This document shows positions 14,631-20,596 of a stretch of 20,596 nucleotides of DNA, piece after piece. The translations under genes were made by a program, and so were the position numbers. Source of the DNA: Thermohalobaculum sp039185235. Lineage in GTDB: Bacteria > Pseudomonadota > Alphaproteobacteria > Rhodobacterales > Rhodobacteraceae. Below the pieces are notes generated by a model. It was given only the letters and a program-made list of their open reading frames with translations. It had not been told where the DNA came from and did no database searches. Numbering within the stretch: position 1 is the stretch's first letter; each line of letters starts with the position of its first letter. Location: positions 1 to 20,596 of the forward strand of contig JBCDAS010000029.1 of NCBI GenBank assembly GCA_039185235.1, written 5' to 3'.

Positions 14631-15763
14631 GCCCCCGGCGGATTCTTTTGATCGCGGGTGCGGCGGAGTCGCTGATCAACTTCCGAGGGCCCCTGATCGC
14701 AGAAATGATTGCCCAAGGGCACGAGGTGCATGTTGCCGCCCCCAATTATGAGGTTGCGTCGGGTGTTCGCTCTGCGCTGATTGGAATGGGCGCAAAGGCT
14801 CATGCGATCCCACTCAGCCGAACCGGATTGAATCCCTTGGCAGACCTGGGCGCGCTCGTCGCGCTCTACCGTCTCATGCGGCGCGTCCGGCCGGATGTTG
14901 CACTGGGTTACACAATCAAGCCGGTGGTCTATGGCACTTTGGCGGCTTGGATGGCCGGCGTGCCAGGCCGGTTCGCGATGATCACCGGGCTCGGCTATGC
15001 CTTCACCGGAAATGCGCATGGCCGTCGCGCTTTGGTGCAACGCCTCGCCCGCAGCCTTTACCGCCTGGCGCTGGCCCGTACGAGCGGTGTGATGTTTCAG
15101 AACCCCGATGACAAAGCGCTCTTTGCCGAGCTTGGCATGCTGGCACCGAATGTGCCCGTGACGATCGTCAATGGCTCTGGCGTGGATCTGAGCCACTATG
15201 CGCCACAGCCCCTTCCAAAAGGACCTGTGCAGTTCCTCATGATCGCTCGGCTTCTCGGCGATAAAGGCCTCCGCGAGTATGCCGCCGCCGCAAAAGAAAT
15301 CCGGCAGACGCATCCCGAGGTTGGCATCCATCTGGTTGGTGATCATGACAGCAATCCCGATGCAATTCCGATTGACCAGATCCGCGCATGGCAGGCTGAG
15401 GGGTGGTTGACTTGGCACGGTGCCCTCGATGATGTCCGCCCGGCTATCGCGGCGGCGCATGTCTACGTCCTCCCCAGTTATCGAGAGGGCACGCCGCGAA
15501 CCGTGCTTGAGGCAATGGCCATGGGTCGCCCTGTCATCACAACGAACGCGCCGGGTTGCCGCGAAACCATCGTGGATGGTGAAAGCGGATTCCTAGTTCC
15601 GGTCTGCGAGCTCAAAGCGCTTTGCACTGCGATGCGCCGGTTTGTCGACGCTCCTGCGCTGATCAACCGAATGGGCGCGGCGGCACAAGAGCGGGCGAAA
15701 GAACGCTATGACGTTCAGGTCGTGAACCGCCAAATCTTAGATGCGATTGATCTCTCGCGCTGA
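14627..15763 (+). CDS. family 4 glycosyltransferase (GT-B fold)
   Basis: This is probably a cytoplasmic-face glycosyltransferase adding a sugar from the pathway of the two upstream genes to an undecaprenyl-linked glycan. It has 378 residues. The N-terminal half has GYTIKPVVYGTLAAW (about 94-108) and MITGLGYAFTG (118-128), a pattern shared with PglA/WbpX-like enzymes. The C-terminal half holds the nucleotide-sugar site: FLMIARLLGDKG (203-214) and the E-x7-E motif within YREGTPRTVLEAMA (Glu287, Glu295). There is no signal or membrane helix. Its start overlaps the dehydrogenase stop, so it belongs to the same operon. Donor and acceptor are not known. It is the last gene before a 241-base gap. 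Confidence 0.9.
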   Translation: MSPRRILLIAGAAESLINFRGPLIAEMIAQGHEVHVAAPNYEVASGVRSALIGMGAKAHAIPLSRTGLNPLADLGALVALYRLMRRVRPDVALGYTIKPVVYGTLAAWMAGVPGRFAMITGLGYAFTGNAHGRRALVQRLARSLYRLALARTSGVMFQNPDDKALFAELGMLAPNVPVTIVNGSGVDLSHYAPQPLPKGPVQFLMIARLLGDKGLREYAAAAKEIRQTHPEVGIHLVGDHDSNPDAIPIDQIRAWQAEGWLTWHGALDDVRPAIAAAHVYVLPSYREGTPRTVLEAMAMGRPVITTNAPGCRETIVDGESGFLVPVCELKALCTAMRRFVDAPALINRMGAAAQERAKERYDVQVVNRQILDAIDLSR

Positions 15764-16004
15764 AGCAGATGACTTCCTTTCTGGCAGGGCAGGTCATTCA
15801 AACCACTCTCTCAAACGATTGTAGATCCCATCCTCGAAGCCAATTATGGCACGCATGTTTTACGACGAGCAAGATCACCAATCAGGCTTGCTGATCATAA
15901 ATTGAAGATACCGGCACCCTGATCTGCTTAGAGGCGAGTTCGTCCATCCAAAGATAGAAGTTCAAGAAAATTAGACACTTACCTCTTTCGAATCCAGCAG
16001 AAAT
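15764..16004 (+). other. AT-richer gap before the G8 protein; no gene seen
   Basis: No coding signal was found. The DNA is visibly richer in A and T than the flanking genes, as expected of a promoter region. An inverted repeat AGCAAG (15868-15873) / CTTGCT (15887-15892) partly overlaps GATCA (15873-15877) / TGATC (15892-15896), so two alternative pairings exist. No confident -35/-10 pair and no terminator with a T-run were identified. The next gene probably has its own promoter here. Confidence 0.4.
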
Positions 16005-19000
16005 GTGGCACGAAAAAGGCATGGGGCTAAGGAAGAGTATGTTTCCCAGCACAATCCGAGTTTCGAAGATTGGGGCACACTCGCTATGAGAGACATCCTT
16101 TGGTCAGAGTATCGCATGCCGGATGGGTCACGTCCGGGGAGTGATGACGTGGTAGTGGTCGACTCGAATGTGCGGCTGACCTTCGACAAGGCGGACAGCC
16201 CTGCTCATGTAAAAGGCATTGTTATATATGGCGAGTTCACCGTCGAAGACGCAGGCACACCGCTCGAGCTGAGCACTGATTGGGCGATCGCTGCAGGCAA
16301 TGGATGCTTCAAGATCGGCTCTGCCAACGCGCCCTACGAAGGCGCGTTCGAGTTCACGCTGGCGGGCAAGGACAACAGCTTCGATCTCGACTTGCGCGAC
16401 TATCCCGACGGCAGCGGGATCCAGGATGGCCGCTGCCCGGTAACCGGCGGTGACTGCCATTGTGAAGAGGCCAACGACGCCGCCGATCACGAGCATCCGC
16501 ATGTGATCGAGGATAACAACGCTTTCCTCATGGCGATGGGCGATGGCGCGTCGATCTCGATCCATGTGGATGATGCTACGAAGGAGAGCTGGACCCAGCT
16601 GGACGGCACGGTTGAGAAAGGGGCAACCGAGCTCACGTTCATTGATGCCACCGGTTGGGAAGTGGGCGACCGGATCGCCATCGCGTCGACCGACTTTAAA
16701 GCGGAGCAGGCCGAGGAGCGGACAATAATCGCGGTCTCGAATGATGGTAAGACGGTCATACTCGATGAGCCGCTCAACTACATGCATTATGGCGAGGTCG
16801 ATACCTACAATGACCCCGATGGCGATGTGCACTATCTGGACATGCGGGCCGAAGTGGCGCTGCTCAGCCGGGATGTCACGATTCAGGGCGATGTCGATTT
16901 CGACCATTCCAAATCGGTGAACCAGCAAGACGACCAATACGGCGGTCACACCATGGTGATGCATGGGGGCGAGATGTACATCTCAGGCGTCGAGCTGGCT
17001 TATATGGGCCAGGCGGGTATCCTGGGCCGCTATCCAACCCACTGGCACGAGTCGGGCGATGTGACGGGCCAATATATCGAGAGTTCCTCGGTCCATCACA
17101 GCTTCAACAAGGGCATCACGATCCACGACACCCAAGGCGCGTTGGTTAGCAATAACGCCGTCTATGAAACCATTAGCCATAACTACTATCTCGAAGAGCG
17201 CGATACCTATGACAACACGCTGATCGGCAATCTCGGCATTTACGCGCGCCACGTTGGCCATTTTGGCACAATTCCACGCGCCTCGGATGATGAGCCGTCG
17301 AACTTCTATACTACGAATGGTATGAACACCTGGATCGGCAACCACGCAGCCGGATCGGATAACAAAGGCTTCTACTTCAATATCAATGAACGGGGCCCTT
17401 TTGGCTGGAATATTGGGACGATTGAGGACAATGCGGTCCACTCTGCTCAAAGCCGTGGCTTCTACGTAAATCACAGCCAGTTCGTCCGTGACAGCTCCCC
17501 TCAAGGCGATGCTGCGCAACCGCAGAAGGTAGATAAGTGGATTGTGGACGGTCTTACCGTATACAAAATACCTGGAGTAGGCGCCTATGTACAGGGCACT
17601 TACGGCACCTTCACAAACTCCACCTTCGCCGAGATGCAGTCCAATGCGCGGTTTCGTTTGAACCAGACGATCGAGGATAGTCTTGTCGTTGGGCGCTCGG
17701 ACAACATAGGCAACCCCGAAACAAATGCGGAGATCGCCGCCGGGAGGAGCCTGCCCGGCGGCAACGGGGACTTCCAGGGCTTTCAATTCTATGACGGGCC
17801 CGCATCTTTGAGCAATGTGATGTTCGACGGCTTTACTGAGCCCGGCGATGGCGCAATTGAAACCTCGAATGCCGTTCATAAATCCGCTTCCTTTGGCGCC
17901 AATGGCATCACTTGGGGCAGCGATGTCGCCGAAGCCAACAAAATCAGCATGGCCGGCGGCGGCAATGCGATAGGCAATGACTCCTGGGCTCGTGGTATGG
18001 TTGATGTCGATGGCAGCCTAACCGGCCAAGCGGGCGCAATCCTCTATCAATACAGCAGAGATCAGGACGGTTCGAACGTCTTCAATGCTGGTGAGAATTA
18101 CGAGATCGTGGAGGAGTGGGGCGCGATCGTTTCCTACGGATCGAAGAGCGGAACGCTACGCATTGACCGCGTGATGAAAAACAATGGGGCCGTCCAGGGA
18201 ATTACTGAAGAAGGTCTCGTGATCACCCGGTCGGATCGCGAGACAGCAACTGGCATCGCCTCGCAAATCCCGGTCTTTATGGAGTACAGCTACGCGGTCG
18301 ATTACCGTGATATCGAGGATCAGTTCCGTCTCTACCTGCATGATATGGACTGGGGTGACAGTGTCATCATCGATCTGGGTCCAACATCTGCACGATCGAG
18401 ATTTACTGTCGCACATCCAAATACAGGTGAAGCCAGCCCCGCCCGCGAAGTCAGTTCGATGGAGATGCTGGAGGCCTCGCCCGACACGGCGGTATTCCGC
18501 GATGCCAGCGAGGTCGTACATATCAAGCTGGTAGCACAGATGGCCCATGGTTACCTCTGGCCGCAACCAGGCGTCGCCATGGAGGGATCGCTCCATTCGG
18601 GTGTGACCGTGCTAGTAGATACGACCGCCCGAGTAAATCTCAACAGGCTGGAGTTTGACAACCCCGAACCAGGAGAAGAACTGGGTCCGCCTCCCTATGC
18701 TGAGGGGCAAGAACCATCATGGAGACCCGCGAACCAAGCACCAAACGCACGCAATGATCGTGTTTCGATCGATGATGGTCAGACGGTTCGCGTCAATGTC
18801 ATCGCAAATGACAAAGATCCAGACAGGGACGTCCTGACCGTTTCGATCGTTGGGACAACGACTGGTGGATCTTCCAGGGTCGATGGACAGAATCGAATTG
18901 TTTTTACACCAGAGGATGGCTTTACCGGTGAAGCTCAGGTGACCTATCGGGTTAGAGATGGCAATGGCGGCTCCGATCGGGCGATCCTGAGCATTAATGT

Positions 19001-20525
19001 GACCCCTCCCGCACCGCCTGACGATTTGCCGTCACCTCCCAGTGACGGTGACACACGAGCACCTACGGCTCGAAATGACCGATACGAGGTCTCAGGCAGC
19101 GCAACCTCAGTATTGAATGTTGTGACCAACGACCGGGATCACGTGACTGCCCGGCAGGATTTGGAGATCATTTCTGTCTCTAACCCTAATGCCGGTTCGG
19201 TTCAAATTGCCGACGACACAATCCACTTCACACCGGACTACAGAGCCTACGAAACTGAGAGCGGTCTTCTGGATCAGGATGCAGAGGAGACGTTTACCTA
19301 TCGCGTCGCGGATGCGGCTGGGAATAGTTCGCAAGCTCGCGTCACCGTCGAACTGCATTTTGAGCCAGGTGTGGTCAATGGCTGGTTGTTTCAGGATGAT
19401 GACGGGAGCGGAACCTTTAACGAAGACGCAGATTCCGGCCAAAGCGGATACCAAGTCCGACTTATGCAATCTGGCCAGAGTGTTGCATCCACTACAACCA
19501 TTTCGAACGGCTTTTACCAATTCGACGGCGTGCCCGCTGGGAGCGGATATAGCGTGCGCTTCTATCGACAGGATGGGACTGAGTTTCAATCGAGTGACGG
19601 CCAATTCGTTGGCGGTGCAGGAAACCTGAATTCTACAAGCTTTGAAGTCACTCCTGGTGCGACCGTGCGCCAAGTCAACGGGATTGTGCAGCCCACTTTG
19701 TCTGATGTCACTAGCGAGCCCGATGTCAACTCGGCGCGGCTTGAGCTGGGCTCGCTCGAGATCACACAGCTTGGCCGGGATCTCTGGACCCGAGTGGACT
19801 TTGAGGTGAACGTTCCGGATGCCATTGTTGTTCTTGGACCGCTCAGTTCAAACGGTTCTGACGAGGCGACGGTGCGTGTTCGCAATGTCGACGAGACTGG
19901 CTTCGAGATCCAAATCGGGGAGTGGGCCTATTTGGAGGGCTGGCACGTGACTGAGAGTGTCAGCTGGATGGCGGCGTCCCGCGGCTCTCACCGTCTGCAG
20001 GACGGCACGGTGATCGAGGCCGGGCGAGAGGTCGCCGGCAACGGAGACCAAACCCAAGTCGCATTCGAGACTTCATTCAGCAGCGAGCCCATCGTGTTCA
20101 CACAAGTGGCCTCTGCCAATGGGACAGATGCAGTCGCCACGCGGAACTCTGACATCAGCCATGAAGGTTTCACGGTGCAGATGCAGGAAGAGGAAGCCCG
20201 CGACGGTTTCCATGTCCCCGAACACATCGACTGGATCGCTGTGGAACGATCGGAAGGGATTTTGTCGACCGGCTTCGAGCAGGTAGATCACGAGTTTGTG
20301 ACGCTCGATCTCGATCCGCGCGATGTGTTTCTGGCCGATATGCAGACCATTAACGGATACGATACGGCAACCCTTCGCTACGATGAAGCGGAGGGCGGCG
20401 CTTTGCGGATCAAGGTCGATGATGAAAGGTCCGCAGACCTGGAGAAGTGGCATGTTGCCGAGCAGATCGGCTTCGTAACTGCCAGTGAGGGGATCTACGT
20501 GCTAGATGAGCTGGATTCGATCTAG
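16005..20525 (+). CDS. large G8-domain, CEMIP/PKHD1-like beta-helix protein with cadherin-like, SdrD-B-like and C-terminal repeat modules
   Basis: The 1506-residue mosaic reads, in order: a G8 domain (about 30-165); a parallel beta-helix region (about 300-620) with the CEMIP/PKHD1 hallmarks GRYPTHWH (341-348), HHSFNKGITIHDTQG (364-378) and SHNYYLEERDTYDNT (391-405); an uncharacterised beta-rich part to about 890; two cadherin/VCBS-like domains (about 908-1000, 1018-1117); an SdrD-B/Cna-B-like domain (about 1121-1230, GWLFQDDDGSGTFNED); and three degenerate C-terminal repeats (1251-1500) resembling H-type lectin modules. In animals CEMIP drives hyaluronan breakdown; bacterial members are little studied. 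A glycan-binding or depolymerising extracellular role is inferred. No signal peptide is visible from either the GTG at 16005 or the ATG at 16086, and both lack a strong ribosome binding site. A leaderless (type I) export route is possible. Confidence 0.85.
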   Translation: MARKRHGAKEEYVSQHNPSFEDWGTLAMRDILWSEYRMPDGSRPGSDDVVVVDSNVRLTFDKADSPAHVKGIVIYGEFTVEDAGTPLELSTDWAIAAGNGCFKIGSANAPYEGAFEFTLAGKDNSFDLDLRDYPDGSGIQDGRCPVTGGDCHCEEANDAADHEHPHVIEDNNAFLMAMGDGASISIHVDDATKESWTQLDGTVEKGATELTFIDATGWEVGDRIAIASTDFKAEQAEERTIIAVSNDGKTVILDEPLNYMHYGEVDTYNDPDGDVHYLDMRAEVALLSRDVTIQGDVDFDHSKSVNQQDDQYGGHTMVMHGGEMYISGVELAYMGQAGILGRYPTHWHESGDVTGQYIESSSVHHSFNKGITIHDTQGALVSNNAVYETISHNYYLEERDTYDNTLIGNLGIYARHVGHFGTIPRASDDEPSNFYTTNGMNTWIGNHAAGSDNKGFYFNINERGPFGWNIGTIEDNAVHSAQSRGFYVNHSQFVRDSSPQGDAAQPQKVDKWIVDGLTVYKIPGVGAYVQGTYGTFTNSTFAEMQSNARFRLNQTIEDSLVVGRSDNIGNPETNAEIAAGRSLPGGNGDFQGFQFYDGPASLSNVMFDGFTEPGDGAIETSNAVHKSASFGANGITWGSDVAEANKISMAGGGNAIGNDSWARGMVDVDGSLTGQAGAILYQYSRDQDGSNVFNAGENYEIVEEWGAIVSYGSKSGTLRIDRVMKNNGAVQGITEEGLVITRSDRETATGIASQIPVFMEYSYAVDYRDIEDQFRLYLHDMDWGDSVIIDLGPTSARSRFTVAHPNTGEASPAREVSSMEMLEASPDTAVFRDASEVVHIKLVAQMAHGYLWPQPGVAMEGSLHSGVTVLVDTTARVNLNRLEFDNPEPGEELGPPPYAEGQEPSWRPANQAPNARNDRVSIDDGQTVRVNVIANDKDPDRDVLTVSIVGTTTGGSSRVDGQNRIVFTPEDGFTGEAQVTYRVRDGNGGSDRAILSINVTPPAPPDDLPSPPSDGDTRAPTARNDRYEVSGSATSVLNVVTNDRDHVTARQDLEIISVSNPNAGSVQIADDTIHFTPDYRAYETESGLLDQDAEETFTYRVADAAGNSSQARVTVELHFEPGVVNGWLFQDDDGSGTFNEDADSGQSGYQVRLMQSGQSVASTTTISNGFYQFDGVPAGSGYSVRFYRQDGTEFQSSDGQFVGGAGNLNSTSFEVTPGATVRQVNGIVQPTLSDVTSEPDVNSARLELGSLEITQLGRDLWTRVDFEVNVPDAIVVLGPLSSNGSDEATVRVRNVDETGFEIQIGEWAYLEGWHVTESVSWMAASRGSHRLQDGTVIEAGREVAGNGDQTQVAFETSFSSEPIVFTQVASANGTDAVATRNSDISHEGFTVQMQEEEARDGFHVPEHIDWIAVERSEGILSTGFEQVDHEFVTLDLDPRDVFLADMQTINGYDTATLRYDEAEGGALRIKVDDERSADLEKWHVAEQIGFVTASEGIYVLDELDSI
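19755..20522 (+). repeat. three degenerate C-terminal protein repeats of the G8 protein
   Basis: Residues 1251-1506 contain three related units of about 80-90 residues. Each ends in a matching block: WHVTESVSWMAA (1313-1324), FHVPEHIDWIAV (1402-1413) and WHVAEQIGFVTA (1482-1493). Histidines at 1314, 1403 and 1483 and glutamates three residues later line up. Upstream in each unit is an alternating beta pattern with an SNG/ANG/ING turn. The units resemble lectin-like modules common at the ends of marine bacterial surface proteins; the repeat structure is seen, the sugar-binding role is inferred. Confidence 0.7.
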
Positions 20526-20535
20526 TCTTGATACT

Positions 20536-20566
20536 GACTTAAAAGTCTAACATCTAATTCTTTTTT
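20536..20566 (+). terminator. weak candidate terminator after the G8 gene
   Basis: GACTT/AAGTC (20536-20547) can form only a very small stem, followed after about ten bases by a T-rich run (TTCTTTTTT, 20558-20566). The stem is short and AT-rich, so this may be a T-rich tail without real terminator function. Confidence 0.2.
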
Positions 20567-20596
20567 GGCCTAGAGCACTTCTCTCGTAATCCGGCA

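Noticed and set aside
14579..15460. 293-residue minus-strand frame
   Set aside because: It is antisense to the family-4 glycosyltransferase with its clear E-x7-E motif.
16128..16964. 278-residue minus-strand frame (and similar ones at 16983-17879 and 18156-18596)
   Set aside because: All are antisense to the G8 gene, which has recognisable domains throughout; no ribosome binding site or domain supports them.

Overview
The window looks like a chromosomal segment of a marine-type alphaproteobacterium, most likely Rhodobacterales (Roseobacter group). This is an inference from the dapF-mtaB-ftsY order, the pairing of a small PhnD-like protein with a fatty acid desaturase, and moderately high GC. 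No rRNA, tRNA, CRISPR array, transposase or integrase is visible.

Left part (1-4435). The first bases hold the start of a minus-strand gene that leaves the window, then a 427-base gap with only a start-less fragment coding for a membrane-helix-like peptide. ftsY, mtaB and dapF follow, all on the minus strand. Between ftsY and mtaB sits a small opposite-strand island with two adjacent short genes. Both encode peptides with the same double-glycine leader pattern. The first ends in four NPEG repeats. The second carries what looks like the Walker B segment of an AAA+ ATPase grafted behind the leader. I consider this pair the most likely undescribed system here. Upstream of dapF, about 240 bases hold six different perfect hairpins in a row plus a seventh just before the dapF start.

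Middle part (4436-12151), all minus strand. A four-gene family-5 ABC importer is arranged as fused double ATPase, substrate-binding protein, permease, permease, with very tight junctions. Upstream of it are a PhnD/transferrin-like periplasmic-binding-fold protein and a membrane fatty acid desaturase.

Right part (12348-20525), all plus strand. A tight three-gene set encodes a UDP-uronate 4-epimerase, a UDP-N-acetylhexosamine-type 6-dehydrogenase and a family-4 glycosyltransferase. Together they could make an acidic UDP-sugar and add an acidic or N-acetylated sugar to a surface polysaccharide. After a 241-base gap comes a 1506-residue mosaic protein: an N-terminal G8 domain, a CEMIP/PKHD1-like parallel beta-helix, two cadherin/VCBS-like domains, an SdrD-B/Cna-B-like domain and three degenerate C-terminal repeats. 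It has no visible signal peptide. In animals, CEMIP is tied to hyaluronan depolymerisation, so its place next to uronic-acid glycan genes is suggestive but unproven.
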